Below, one piece after another: positions 60,001-62,538 of a stretch of DNA of 64,000 nucleotides. How positions within the stretch are numbered: the stretch's first letter is position 1; each line of letters starts with the position of its first letter. Position numbers and translations under genes: made by a program. Below the pieces are notes generated by a model that did no database searches, was not told the DNA's origin, and was given only the letters and a program-made list of their open reading frames with translations. The stretch comes from Branchipolynoe longqiensis (Eukaryota > Annelida > Polychaeta > Phyllodocida > Polynoidae): the NCBI GenBank assembly GCA_030323885.1, contig CM059190.1, positions 82,142,709-82,206,708 on the forward strand, given 5' to 3'.

Positions 60001-62538
60001 GGTGAGTCAGCCTAGTATAATGCAGGTCAGTCAGCATAGTATAATACAGGTGAGTCAGCATAGTATAATACAGGTCAGTCAGCATAGTATAATACAGGTG
60101 AGTCAGCATAGTATAATACAGGTCAGTCAGCATAGTATAATACAGGTCAGTCAGCATAGTATAATACAGGTCAGTCAGCATAGTAAAATACAGGTCAGTC
60201 AGCATAGTATAATACAGGTCAGTCAGCATAGTAAAATACAGGTCAGTCAGCATAGTATAATACAGGTCAGTCAGCATAGTATAATACATATCATGCCGAA
60301 CTATGTGAACATGATATGGATCCAGCTCTGCTTACCATGACATGGACTTGAGTTATACAAAGTTTTGCTAAATAATGATCTGCATAGGAAATGTGATAAT
60401 AGATAAGGTTACTTACTTAGATATGGGCTCGCTTCAGCTGTACAAAAGAAATGTGCAAACTGTTACTATACCTGATAAGTATTTAAAAATAGCAGAGCAA
60501 TACATCGCTTATTGTGGCTTTACATCCCAGCAACATGTAATGTCATATTAATTAAGAGAGGTACCGACGTGTGGCAGTGCACACTCATGGCAACCTTTTA
60601 CTAGTGCTGTCCCACTTGGAGACCAGACCAATATCCGGTATCCCATTCAGCCACATTGTGCATGTTACTAGTAACATGAGTAATTCGCAGGCGAAGACGG
60701 CACCCACCAGCCAAGACACAGATGCCCCACACTCATACCCGAGAACTAACTAACCACCCCAGCCATAGAACTACGGTAGCGCCACCTTGTGTGACACCCA
60801 CCAACTCCCCACTTACAACAAGCCTCTCAGTTCCCGCCAAAATGATCACGTGACCTCCCGATTTGAAATTAAACCACCTCCACGGCCCGCACTTCGCCTC
60901 CAGACGTCAACCGGACAACTCCTCAAGCCTATCTTCACCCACCCACCCACACCGCATAGGGTTGAGGGTTCGGTTTCAGCATAACATCTACTGGGGGGGG
61001 AGGGGCGAATCCCCGAGGGAATAATTACCATGACAACCACACCTGTATATGATTACCTGTCCTCTACCTGAATAAACAGCCATTATAACACTGTCTCCGC
61101 CTGTTTAATTATCCTAATCCTTCCAGAATGATGCATGCACACTTCTTAATTATTAAAACAAAATCCATATCGAATCGACTCAACACCAGATTACATTAAT
61201 TAATGAGCCAATGAACTAAATTTAATACATGTGATTGTATATATGTATTTCACTATGCAATCAGTTAAAGTTATTGTCTATCTGTATTTCACTATGCAAT
61301 CAGGGTAGGTTTTCACTTTATATCTCTCTTGGAACATTATTGTCCCCCTATAACATGAAGAGCTGGAATATAGAAACGCTTACTAAATTCAAAGCCCAAG
61401 AAAAATCCATGTTGACTCCAAAACGGGCTTCGGTAATATCTCTCTCTTCAGTATGCCCAGCCCCCACCCCCGCACCCCCCTCCCCCGAAGAGGGCTTATC
61501 CACCATGACTAAATATAAGCTGGCTAAGATATTAAATAATTATGAATAAATTATAAAGAAATAACAGTTAACAACACTATCACATCTGCACATCCGCCTC
61601 TCCAGCGCTAAAGTGCTTCCACCCACAAATTCACGCAGTCATTCTCATTTTGTGTTTTCATGATAAACCTCTACTGTTGTATTGTAGACATCTTAGATAC
61701 CCATTTTCCCCATAATCCACACGTGCTAGACACCATTCCTATTGGGTTTATCCTCATAGGTTGGTTGGTTGTTGGAGTTTTACGTCCTGACAACATTTAA
61801 GGTCATACCAGGACGGGATCTTCGTAGGCTAATCAGCAGGTTTCGTATGTATAGCTAGTGAGTCTAGTTATATTCAATAACTATGCCTTGTAGAAGAGAA
61901 ACCAAACTGACCAACTTTTCTTAACACTGAAATTTCTATGTAGGTCCATGCGACTGACTTATTGCGAAAAGCAAAGAAAAGAACTTGTACCCCCAAAAAT
62001 AGAGTTGTTTGGTTGTTGGAGGTTTTACGTCCTCACAACATCTAAGGTCATATCAGGACGGGTACCGACTTGTGACAGTGCACACTCATGGCGACTTTAT
62101 ATTGCTGTCCCACTGGGAGACCAGCCCACCATCACCATGACCTGATATCCCACTCACTCACATTATCCTGACACTGAGCAAACCAGTCCGTTTGCCCTAT
62201 CCTAATAATGGCGAGCGCCTGGCTAGGAAGCGACAAGTATACATTTTTAAGTCATTGGTTTGGCTCGAACAGGTTTCGAACCTATGGATTCGAATCCAGA
62301 ATCCCACGATCTACCAAAACGGGAGCTGGAAGCTCAACTCATTCAGCCATCCCAATTGGTTTAAAAAATAGAGAGTAAAATGGATAGCTACCAGAAAAGA
62401 AGCATTGGATGCCAATCGATGAGGTCTCAAAGCAGCAGAGGGGGCCCTTCACATTTTTAATATTTAGACACGCCTGGCGTGTGATCCCTGGATGTCCGCA
62501 GATACGACGGTCAGCTGGTAGCTGGGCACAGCGGTGAG
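20979..62538 (-). CDS. VWDE-like trefoil/VWD/EGF type I membrane protein, 3' 21 exons of gene
   Basis: This is a spliced minus-strand gene whose 5' end is outside the window. The coding exons, 5' to 3', are 62538-62392, 60437-60417, 58697-58557, 56554-56546, 55000-54857, 54131-53875, 50811-50722, 48587-48368, 46272-46094, 44332-44253, 41184-41121, 40614-40393, 38270-38159, 35665-35444, 34852-34755, 32580-32425, 28797-28641, 27758-27568, 26731-26513, 25415-25298 and 21178-20979. They sum to 3,047 bp, all phases agree and no internal stop occurs. Domain order is three trefoils, Pro-rich linker, Ig-like/beta region, VWD, FPAPNGFTE module, EGF, Cys-rich module, transmembrane helix and short tail. 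The VWD-to-Cys-rich order is that of von Willebrand factor D and EGF domain-containing (VWDE) proteins. Vertebrate VWDE as I know it lacks trefoils and a membrane anchor, so this is a relative, not a clear orthologue. An extracellular adhesive or mucosal matrix role is inference. Confidence 0.85.
21232..21460 (+). mobile_element. SINE-3 copy, 5' truncated
   Basis: It has GTGCATATAAAAGACCCCTT, AAGAAATATGTCAGAATGAC and the 3' end GGTCGCTAAATAAAACATGC. It abuts the intron side of the terminal exon. Confidence 0.75.
21803..21876 (+). other. tRNA-like sequence (SINE head or pseudogene)
   Basis: AGTCTAATGGTTAGGATGTT resembles the A box/D arm of a Glu-type tRNA, and GTGGGTTCGAATCCTACG is a good T arm/B box. 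The acceptor halves do not pair well, so a SINE head or pseudogene is more likely than a working tRNA gene. Confidence 0.45.
22020..22250 (+). repeat. ~114-bp tandem duplication
   Basis: Two copies of CTTATCTCACCCAGACACAC ... GGCCAAAGCTGGGTGGG. Confidence 0.85.
22430..22600 (+). repeat. 19-bp minisatellite
   Basis: Eight-plus copies of GGATAGTATGCCTTCTGCA with CTT/ATG variants. Confidence 0.9.
22745..23349. mobile_element. TA-flanked TIR element, AAGCTGCGTTTACACGG
   Basis: TA + AGCTGCATTTACACGGCC and CCCGTGTAAACGCAGCTT + TA. Internal copies of GCGTTTACACGG occur at about 22812 and 23266. It contains the ATGATCGCATTCACTAGATT core shared with the GCC-rich family. Confidence 0.85.
23350..23942. 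mobile_element. CCCCTGTCACACTACG element, TA flanks
   Basis: TA + TGCCCCTGTCACACTACGAC at the left and GTAGTGTGACAGGGGCA + TA at the right, with nearly perfect inverted ends. The interior is rich in GCGCGC and the repeated GTCGG. It directly follows another TA element, sharing the TA. Confidence 0.87.
23943..24140 (+). mobile_element. Short poly(A) retroposon
   Basis: It has AGGCAATCAAACACCTTATC, GCTATGGAGAGTATAAACTC and an end CCTCAATAC + A-run. Copies: 49067-49250 (+), about 43956-44138 (-) and 62661-62830 (-). No tRNA-like head is seen. Confidence 0.7.
24141..25297. other. Intronic sequence, no gene recognised
   Basis: It contains an A-rich stretch (24410-24520) and small repeats of TTTCACTGATTGACA near 24185. 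Nothing else is recognised. Confidence 0.4.
25298..25415 (-). CDS. Exon: Cys-rich CLIHGRC module
   Basis: A 118-bp exon (phase 0 to 1), acceptor GCTTTGTGCTTACAG, donor GTAAGTCC. GCLIHGRC...SCFYCDPERNVNDW matches the C-L-I-x-G-x-C...C..C-x-P....W module common near the C-terminal end of VWDE-like and related matrix proteins (family knowledge). Confidence 0.86.
25495..25855 (+). mobile_element. TTAA MITE
   Basis: The left end is degraded (CTGAATAGTCCGATG). The right end CATCGGACTATGCAACTTAA is intact. It lies upstream of exon 25298-25415 in the intron. Confidence 0.8.
25995..26240 (+). repeat. Dispersed ~240-bp repeat (empty-site copy)
   Basis: It shares GAGTGGCATCCATTTT, ATTCCACCAGATGG and the (AT)n end with 56655-57020, where a SINE-1 piece is inserted. 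Confidence 0.75.
26513..26731 (-). CDS. Exon: beta-rich, Cys-rich extracellular region
   Basis: A 219-bp phase 0-0 exon, acceptor CATCTCCACACAG, donor GTGAGTTCC. It encodes VRYVSTYPASQVMSGRLTC, SCIVSVLDNAA and DPSCVSCVVH. This leads into the Cys-rich module of the next exon, as at the membrane-proximal end of VWDE-like proteins. Confidence 0.86.
26905..27030 (-). mobile_element. SINE-1 3' half
   Basis: The tail GATCTACGTCCTGGCAACAT and body up to CTGCCCAACTGGGAGAG. The head is absent. Confidence 0.75.
27240..27482 (-). mobile_element. SINE-1b, related tRNA-derived SINE
   Basis: It has a different tail (TTTACATTCATTGATTAGGC) but a SINE-1-like body (CAATCCTAGTAATGCC, GCCAGGCTAGGTAGC) and a tRNA-like head. 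Relatives occur at about 20330-20520, 21465-21650, 33908-33998 and 42495-42665. Confidence 0.65.
27568..27758 (-). CDS. Exon: second half of EGF and beta-rich region
   Basis: A 191-bp exon (phase 1 to 0), acceptor TTGTTGTCACCAG, donor GTAAGCGCT. SCQCQSGYTGNSC completes an EGF domain with spacing x3, x5, x4, x1, x8. The rest has paired Cys (NKCLPS, RPCNMAIL) and a beta pattern ending CKVTYIE. Confidence 0.88.
27830..27945 (-). mobile_element. SINE-1 3' fragment
   Basis: GCAACATCTCAGGTCATATC and ATGTCGCCCCACAAGGAGAC match the family body. Confidence 0.65.
28196..28515 (-). mobile_element. SINE-1 copy, full length
   Basis: It begins GGAGTTTTACGTCTTGGCAA (family tail in reverse) and ends with the tRNA-like head, GAACCGAACTCCCGATATCC and CCATTTGGCCGG. 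Confidence 0.85.
28641..28797 (-). CDS. Exon: helical module end and first half of EGF
   Basis: A 157-bp exon (phase 0 to 1), acceptor TGTTGCCCCTACAG, donor GTAAGGGTC. It encodes a helix with LKGVCLQALTQL, an NNS glycosylation site, then the EGF start CINNCGDHGHCNFG. Confidence 0.87.
29136..29871. mobile_element. CCCCTGTCACACTACG element, TA flanks
   Basis: TA + AAGGGGCTGTCACATTACGA and TTGTAATGTGACAGGGCCT + TA. The interior repeats ACGTACATC, AACGTATG and ATACATTGG. Confidence 0.82.
29984..30968 (+). mobile_element. TTAA MITE interrupted by a ~635-bp insertion
   Basis: The left part 29984-30268 and right part 30904-30968 (ending CATCGGACTATGCAACT) are one copy. The insertion begins with a T-run and includes another T-run near 30690-30720, suggesting one or two poly(A) retroposons in reverse. 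Confidence 0.7.
30972..31207 (+). mobile_element. TTAA MITE, 5' part missing
   Basis: It starts in the body (AAGTCAATTTATTCAAACC) and ends CATCGGACTGTGCAACTTTA. Confidence 0.72.
31412..31962. mobile_element. CCCCTGTCACACTACG element, TA flanks
   Basis: TA + ATGGGCCTATCACATTACGA and CGTAATGTGACAGCACCA + TA. It contains a SINE-1 tail fragment at 31562-31632 as an internal insertion. Confidence 0.82.
32031..32393. mobile_element. Two head-to-tail pogo-like MITEs
   Basis: Two copies of the 45596 element are joined at GGTTTTACTGGACAGTAAAA (about 32210). The terminal repeats are seen at both outer ends. It lies just downstream of exon 32425-32580. Confidence 0.75.
32425..32580 (-). CDS. Exon: FPAPNGFTE (VWDE-type) helical module
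   Basis: A 156-bp phase 0-0 exon, acceptor CTTCCTTATACAG, donor GTAAGTATAAC. PRFPAPNGFTEPQARAFC followed by CSGMI and LCVELIG matches the pattern P-x-P-x-G-F/L-T-E...A..C seen after the VWD domain in VWDE-like proteins (family recollection). It is a small Cys-linked helical module. Confidence 0.85.
32890..33915. mobile_element. ~1-kb element with ends CAGAGGTGCCAAGT
   Basis: CAGAGGTGCCAAGTCTCCC at the left and CTTGGCACCTCTG at the right. GGGAGATCTCCCTA lies near both ends. No open frame of note; hAT-like by the CAG start. Confidence 0.68.
34156..34392. mobile_element. MITE with ends GAAGAGTTCAGGCGCAAAAC
   Basis: The right end reversed is GAAGAGTTCAGACGCAAAAC. The body has AATAAAAGATTTTTACTTGA. 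Other copies: 48809-49049, and fragments at 32700-32783 and 39856-39998. Confidence 0.78.
34755..34852 (-). CDS. Exon: post-VWD segment
   Basis: A 98-bp exon (phase 1 to 0), acceptor ACATGTTACAG, donor GTAAGTGGAG. It encodes EITTASLLLNRVNDVIVRDW and a short tail before the FPAPNGFTE module. No domain can be named. Confidence 0.82.
34976..35270 (-). mobile_element. SINE-1 copy
   Basis: Tail, body with CTGCCCCACTGGGAGACCAG and degenerate head GGCCACCGTGCCCGATCG. Intronic. Confidence 0.8.
35444..35665 (-). CDS. Exon: VWD end (GVCGAY) and following region
   Basis: A 222-bp exon in phase 1-1, acceptor TGTGCCTGCTGCAG. The donor GTAAGCC was preferred over the overlapping GTGTAAG because it preserves phase. 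GVCGAYEQ is the VWD terminal motif, usually G-L-C-G-x-F/Y. It continues with VSPNWNIFRQPAVTVDSAV and CNCEGTLRGVNC, a Cys-rich segment. The 3' splice site and first exon bases are duplicated near 36440-36470. Confidence 0.88.
35688..37195 (+). repeat. (GAATGAGT)n-like tract, split by a TA element
   Basis: Degenerate GTGAATGAGT repeats at 35688-35835 and 36452-37195. The 600-bp TA element separates them. Confidence 0.85.
35836..36435. mobile_element. TA-flanked TIR element, AAGCCGTGTTCACACGGGC
   Basis: TA + AGCCGTGTTCACACGGGCAA and TGTGTGAACACGGCTT + TA. Internal copies of GCGTTCACACGGGCA lie near 35906 and 36234. It is full of AATCGATT words. Confidence 0.86.
37370..38112 (+). repeat. ~82-bp tandem array, duplicated around a foldback
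   Basis: Units of CACTTCTCTCCGCTGCACCC, CTGCTCAGTAAGGTTTG and C-runs: four before and two after a ~160-bp foldback element. Confidence 0.85.
37737..37900. mobile_element. Foldback element, ends CGACGACAAG
   Basis: CCGACGACAAGTGGGCGACA at the left; the right end reversed is CTACGACGACAAGGGGCGAC. The centre has CACCTCCGCGA three times. Confidence 0.65.
38159..38270 (-). CDS. Exon: VWD domain, pre-CG motif
   Basis: A 112-bp exon (phase 0 to 1), acceptor TTACGTACAG, donor GTGAGTCGGG. It encodes VMLPHGGALFLNTGEIG and ends IYSPSRVDFRVMSG, leading straight into the Val-Cys-Gly of the next exon. The last 3 exon bases, the donor and nearby intron are duplicated at about 37690-37737. Confidence 0.85.
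38614..39076 (+). mobile_element. LINE 3' end encoding a reverse-transcriptase C-terminus
   Basis: An open stretch at about 38761-39018 encodes LRWTGHLMRMSSDRLPKQIL, RGRPHLWFKDTIKRNLKL and QQRAKWRAAVK. These are hallmarks of the C-terminal part of non-LTR ORF2 proteins. It stops just before the (ATG)n tail. The 5' side abuts an (AT)n tract. The fragment is 5'-truncated and inactive. It lies antisense in an intron. Confidence 0.8.
39113..39245 (+). repeat. (AT)n then GCGCGCATTTTGC repeats
   Basis: About 45 bp of (AT)n, then an 18-bp unit (CAGGCGCGCATTTTGCG) in about four copies. Other (AT)n tracts are at 38568-38616, 45785-45822 and 57009-57045. Confidence 0.85.
40393..40614 (-). CDS. Exon: VWD domain core
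   Basis: A 222-bp phase 0-0 exon, acceptor TGTCTTACAG, donor GTAAGTATGA. VRAGNDVIMFSMCG corresponds to the VWD segment in which a valine-rich strand leads to a conserved Cys. The remainder (SDPLYPGMLVYKRQEDNIV) fits the following beta strands. Confidence 0.85.
40785..41027 (-). mobile_element. SINE-1 copy, 3' truncated, joined to a TTAA MITE fragment
   Basis: The body and head (CTATACCGATTCGGCCACCG) are present. The tail is missing, and the left side is a 100-bp fragment of the TTAA MITE. Confidence 0.75.
41121..41184 (-). CDS. Exon: VWD domain, strand GTFVMYR
   Basis: A 64-bp exon (phase 2 to 0), acceptor CATTCTCCCACAG, donor GTGAGTGTC. LEGTFVMYRHPTLPIEVH (completed in the next exon) matches the G-x-F-V-L-Y-R strand that follows FDG in VWD domains. 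Confidence 0.8.
41291..41844. repeat. 553-bp dispersed repeat, copy 1
   Basis: It is nearly identical to 62961-63513 (TTTACGCCGTGTCGGCAGCA ... CCACAGATGGTTCAATTTC). A (TGAT)n run precedes it. Reversed, it ends CGGCGTAAAACAACCACCAA, like the SINE-1 tail. Confidence 0.8.
42245..42489. mobile_element. MITE CAGGGGCGTAGCTAGG, 5-bp duplication
   Basis: Ends CAGGGGCGTAGCTAGGCAT and TCTAGCTACGCCCCTG, flanked by GTTGT on both sides. Contains a (GA)n tract. hAT-like ends are a family guess. Confidence 0.85.
42685..43389. mobile_element. ACGT-rich TIR element with ~12-bp iterations
   Basis: The ends are ATGGGGCTGTCACACTACGA and CGTGGTGTGACAGGGGTAT. The interior is built of AACGT/ACGTT words, including five tandem copies of GACGTTCTCCT and GTGGAACGTA repeats. 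Confidence 0.86.
43433..43867. mobile_element. MITE with ends CAGGGTTC..CC
   Basis: CAGGGTTCATACCCATATTG and, reversed, CAAGGGTTCGTCCAGGCCC. Ends GACTTTCCAGGACTTTCAAGG are typical of widespread hAT MITEs. A related degraded copy is at about 17900-18172. Confidence 0.68.
43866..44213 (-). mobile_element. SINE-1 fragment split by a poly(A) retroposon
   Basis: The body is at 43866-43955 and the head (ACCTTCCGCACGCGAGGCCC) at 44139-44213. Between them lies a T-rich-ended insertion of the poly(A) family. Confidence 0.72.
44253..44332 (-). CDS. Exon: start of VWD domain
   Basis: An 80-bp exon (phase 0 to 2), acceptor TTATTTTTACACCAG, donor GTGAGTGAAC. SRCIVGYPFDVQQFNGR aligns with the opening of VWD domains, which usually read like GDPH..TFDG. 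Here only FNG remains and the GDPH-type motif is absent, a divergent start. Confidence 0.78.
44850..45416. mobile_element. TA-flanked TIR element with empty site nearby
   Basis: The same family as 35836-36435, in opposite orientation. The flanks GAGATATA and GTTAC are joined directly as GAGATATAGTTAC at about 45834, the unoccupied paralogous site. Confidence 0.88.
45417..46008 (+). repeat. ~180-bp segmental duplication around a TA element
   Basis: 45417-45597 and 45834-46008 are near-identical (GTGACAACATTATCTCA / GTGACAACGTTATCTCA; GTCTAGAATATA). They are separated by a pogo-like MITE and (AT)n. Confidence 0.8.
45596..45787. mobile_element. pogo-like MITE
   Basis: The ends AGTAAAACCTCTCTAACTGA and TCGATTTAGAGAGGTCTTAC + TGTA are inverted repeats. 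The TA-type flank, CAGT-like ends and ~190-bp size fit non-autonomous IS630/pogo elements. Confidence 0.72.
46094..46272 (-). CDS. Exon: pre-VWD beta-rich region
   Basis: A 179-bp exon (phase 1 to 0), acceptor CTCCTTTTGCGCCAG, donor GTATCACAAC. It encodes ACYEDFSVSTKMLVNVTSEV, with an NVT glycosylation site, and later GTVVCTVNAGEFQ. The alternating hydrophobic pattern suggests a beta sandwich. Confidence 0.83.
46391..46612 (-). mobile_element. TTAA MITE, partial, reversed
   Basis: AGTTGCATAGTCCGATGATT then the family body in reverse, ending near CACCATAGGCTTCTGG. A second reversed fragment lies at 40678-40780. Confidence 0.72.
46961..47922. mobile_element. 962-bp element with ends GGTCGTTCTCAGAA
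   Basis: GGTCGTTCTCAGAAGTTGTG at the left; the right end reversed is GGGTCGTTCTCAGAAACTGT. It is AT-rich inside and has no coding frame. It fills most of the intron between exons 48368 and 46272. Confidence 0.7.
48080..48333 (+). mobile_element. SINE-2 copy next to exon 48368-48587
   Basis: The head TGGTGGAGTGGTTAGAGTGT and the same body as the copy at 50238. A piece of a SINE-1 head (about 48025-48078) adjoins it on the left. Confidence 0.75.
48368..48587 (-). CDS. Exon: extracellular beta-rich region
   Basis: A 220-bp exon (phase 0 to 1), acceptor TGTTTCCCGACAG, donor GTGAGAGCG. It encodes VASGSLTVAEGQTELL and further beta-like sequence with two Cys (LLCGAG and KRSCGPT). No named domain is certain. 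It sits where VWDE-like proteins carry their pre-VWD beta region. A tRNA-derived SINE in the intron ends about 35 bp from the donor. Confidence 0.82.
48809..49049. mobile_element. MITE GAAGAGTTCAG nested in a TTAA MITE
   Basis: The left end is GAAGAGTTCAGTCGGGAAAA and the right end is GTGCCTGAACTGTTC. It is 241 bp with the body as at 34156-34392. Confidence 0.78.
49067..49250 (+). mobile_element. Short poly(A) retroposon nested in a TTAA MITE
   Basis: AGGCAATCAAATACCTTATC ... CACCCTCAATAAAGAAATTT then an A-rich tail. CAATAAA precedes the tail, as in a polyadenylated RNA copy. Confidence 0.75.
49358..49708 (+). mobile_element. TTAA MITE
   Basis: The left terminal repeat AAGCTGCATAGTCCGATAAA and the full body are present. 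The right end is diverged (CCTTCGTCCAATGGAACTTT). Confidence 0.78.
49736..50055 (-). mobile_element. SINE-1 copy, full length
   Basis: Tail GGGGTTTTACATCCTGGCAA, body, and head ending CCGATTCAGCCTCCGAGTCC. Confidence 0.82.
50238..50545 (+). mobile_element. SINE-2 copy, near full length
   Basis: GTGGCGGAGTGGTTAGAGTG, then GGCGGTTCGATTCCCCGTGC (B box), then the body ending CTGCTTGGGACAACTAATGT and an A-rich tail. Anticodon-stem halves TCTGAC and GTCAGA are visible. Confidence 0.85.
50722..50811 (-). CDS. Exon: Ig-like region continued
   Basis: A 90-bp phase 0-0 exon. The acceptor is AATTTACATAG and the donor is GTAAGTACAG. It encodes VIICIYCTYKDSQKK and ends in an Asn-Val-Thr glycosylation site. 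The Cys pair follows the Trp strand of the previous exon, as in an Ig-like fold. A later AG (CACCTATAAAG) would break the phase, so the upstream AG was chosen. Confidence 0.72.
50820..51226. other. Intron, nothing recognised
   Basis: AT-rich sequence with a short (TGAT)n-like region. No coding or repeat ends seen. Confidence 0.35.
51232..51464. mobile_element. MITE CAGGGGCGTAGCTAG, second copy
   Basis: In opposite orientation to the 42245 copy, flanked by CAGTT on both sides. Internal TTAAGCTTAAGC palindrome shared. Confidence 0.85.
52058..52686. mobile_element. TIR element enclosing the same ~200-bp core repeats
   Basis: The ends are CGGTGATGCGGATTCTGAGG and, reversed, CGGTGTTGCGGATTCCGAGG, with about 40 bp of inverted similarity. 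The core units match 12350-12974, but the terminal repeats are unrelated. A LINE fragment is nested inside. Confidence 0.83.
52222..52352 (-). mobile_element. Short LINE 3' fragment inserted in the ~200-bp core repeat
   Basis: The (CAT)n start, GCGACAAAGACTGCTTTCAT and the end GTGCTGCTGG match the LINE 3' end in reverse. CTTTACC(AT) occurs on both sides. The neighbouring core unit at about 52570 has the empty site CATCTTTACCAAAAACATT. Confidence 0.75.
53090..53500. mobile_element. Second copy of 9-bp-duplication MITE
   Basis: It has the same terminal repeats and length (411 bp) as the 20564-20970 copy. It is flanked by GTTGGAACC on both sides (53081-53089 and 53501-53509). Intronic. It lies in the opposite orientation to the other copy by internal sequence. 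Confidence 0.88.
53875..54131 (-). CDS. Exon: Pro/Gly linker and start of Ig-like region
   Basis: The acceptor CTTTCACACAAACCAG opens a 257-bp exon (phase 1 to 0) ending GCCGAG before GTATAT. The first about 35 residues are rich in Pro and Gly (stalk-like: PTPDRPGTPVPVVGGPDSPV). The rest is beta-like, including VVTWKVDGVVVKRRVF, with a Trp typical of an Ig-like strand. The sequence is GC-rich compared with the surrounding introns. The donor is weaker than the others, but phase 0 matches the next exon. Confidence 0.8.
54227..54545 (+). mobile_element. SINE-1, tRNA-derived, full length
   Basis: The tRNA-like head includes GGTAGAGCGCGGGCTTCGCA and B box-like GTTCGAGTC. The body contains AGCCTGGCACTTGATATTAA and CAGTGTCAGCATAATGTGAC. 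The 3' end reads CCTTAGGTGTTGCCAGGACC then TAAAACTCCAACAACC. It defines the family orientation. Confidence 0.85.
54857..55000 (-). CDS. Exon: trefoil domain 3
   Basis: A 144-bp phase 1-1 exon with acceptor CATTCTACCCGACAG and donor GTAAGTCACC. The encoded core is CGSPSIDRIGCYLRGCCY, followed by a final Cys after nine residues. Spacing x12, x9, x4, CC, x9 is classic trefoil. It is the most canonical of the three. Confidence 0.92.
55075..55428 (-). mobile_element. TTAA MITE, intact, reversed
   Basis: TTAAAGTTGCATAGTCCGAT at the left and TCGGACTATGCAACTTTAA at the right. 354 bp. Confidence 0.87.
55484..55750 (-). mobile_element. SINE-3 copy
   Basis: In reverse it carries the same body as 12086-12349, including the unusual segment AAATGTGTCCACCGAGCAGG. 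The head is degraded and cut by the TTAA MITE at 55753. Confidence 0.75.
55753..56108 (+). mobile_element. TTAA MITE, inserted in SINE-3
   Basis: TTAAAGCTGAATACTTCGAT and CATCGGACTAATCAACTTTAA. It cuts the head of the SINE-3 copy at 55484-55750. Confidence 0.8.
56546..56554 (-). CDS. 9-bp micro-exon linking trefoils 2 and 3
   Basis: TTATTTTCCACACAG precedes ATATTCCAA, which is followed by the perfect donor GTAAGTGATT. It is phase 1-1 and would add Asn-Ile-Pro between the end of trefoil 2 and Met-Pro-Gln-Arg-Cys of trefoil 3. Omitting it also keeps the frame, so it could be alternatively included or spurious. Transcript reads would decide. Confidence 0.45.
56683..56797 (+). mobile_element. 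5'-truncated SINE-1 with 8-bp target duplication
   Basis: Only the 3' half is present, ending GACGTAAAACAACAACAAAC. It is flanked by ATCAGAGT on both sides. The related locus at about 26015 (GACCAGAGTGGCATCC) is the empty site. Confidence 0.8.
57177..57524 (+). mobile_element. TTAA MITE, intact
   Basis: TTAAAGCTGCATAGTCCGAT at the left, TTGGACTATGCAACTTTAA at the right. Confidence 0.86.
57798..58122 (-). mobile_element. SINE-1 copy with variant head
   Basis: The same tail and body, but a diverged head (GAATCCCACGATGTACGAAA, then CACATTTGGCTATCCC). The same head variant occurs at 62008-62355, so it is a subfamily. Confidence 0.78.
58124..58450 (+). mobile_element. SINE-2 copy, near full length
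   Basis: Almost identical to the 50238 copy, including the tail GGGACAACTAATGTACAAAC and an A-rich end. High identity suggests recent activity. Confidence 0.85.
58557..58697 (-). CDS. Exon: trefoil domain 2
   Basis: A 141-bp phase 1-1 exon with acceptor CCCTTTCTCAG and donor GTAAGTACG. The encoded trefoil has Cys spacing x11, x9, x4, CC, x9, with the typical LCSALGCCFNPSQGKPSC core. This is a canonical P-type domain of about 47 residues. Trefoils are protease-resistant extracellular modules of mucosal peptides, ZP proteins and glycosidases. Confidence 0.9.
58828..59180 (+). mobile_element. TTAA MITE, intact
   Basis: TTAAAGCTGCATAGTCCCAT at the left, CATCGGACTATGGAACTTTAA-type right end. 353 bp. 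Confidence 0.85.
59260..60292 (+). repeat. 24-bp minisatellite (~43 copies)
   Basis: The unit is GGTCAGTCAGCATAGTATAATACA with a few substitutions. Its 24-bp period gives 8-residue repeat ORFs of more than 300 codons on both strands, with no splice or start context. Confidence 0.95.
60417..60437 (-). CDS. 21-bp micro-exon linking trefoils 1 and 2
   Basis: The acceptor CATTTCTTTTGTACAG and donor GTAAGTAAC flank 21 bp in phase 1-1. Joined to its neighbours it reads AEASPYL followed by Arg, and keeps the trefoil frame open. The support is splice consensus plus phase only, since the exon is too short for similarity. Confidence 0.6.
   Translation of the reverse strand: MKRAHI
60510..60670 (-). 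mobile_element. SINE-1 3' fragment
   Basis: GGCTTTACATCCCAGCAACA and the body up to TCCCATTCAGCCACATTGTG. The remainder is deleted. Confidence 0.65.
60671..61757. other. Intron, no gene recognised
   Basis: Bases 60690-61090 are C-rich unique sequence. A twice-repeated phrase (TGTATTTCACTATGCAATCA) lies at about 61240-61300. The short ORF at 61235-61549 has no splice or family support. Confidence 0.4.
61758..61828 (-). mobile_element. SINE-1 tail fragment
   Basis: GGAGTTTTACGTCCTGACAA and the next about 45 bases match the SINE-1 3' end. Similar short tail fragments are at 3805-3850 (+), 14030-14095 (-), 23700-23750 (-) and 31562-31632 (+). Confidence 0.65.
62008..62355 (-). mobile_element. 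SINE-1 copy with variant head
   Basis: GGAGGTTTTACGTCCTCACA starts the family tail. The head (GAATCCCACGATCTACCAAA, CATTCAGCCATCCCAATTGG) matches the subfamily at 57798. It ends about 35 bp from the trefoil-1 exon donor. Confidence 0.8.
62392..62538 (-). CDS. Exon: trefoil domain 1 (first visible exon)
   Basis: The acceptor CTCTCCTGCGCAG is followed by CTCACCGCTGTGCC and the exon ends TTTTCTG before GTAGCT. It is a 147-bp phase 1-1 exon. It encodes a trefoil with Cys spacing C-x9-C-x9-C, then x10 before the CC pair, then about nine residues and the last Cys. Normal trefoils have four residues between the third Cys and CC. Here the extra residues are IKNVKG, an unusual loop extension. An earlier exon must supply the first base of the first codon. 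Confidence 0.82.

Noticed and set aside
59260..60292. Regular direct repeats that might suggest a CRISPR array.
   Set aside because: There are no unique spacers; units abut directly, and the setting is an animal intron.
59330..60340. A 336-codon open frame (and a 317-codon one on the other strand) with 8-residue repeats.
   Set aside because: Both come from the 24-bp minisatellite, whose period is a multiple of three. No splice sites, start context or protein family support them.
61235..61549. A 104-codon frame in the first trefoil intron.
   Set aside because: No splice-site pair in phase with the neighbouring exons, no recognisable domain, and a C-rich stretch accounts for part of it.
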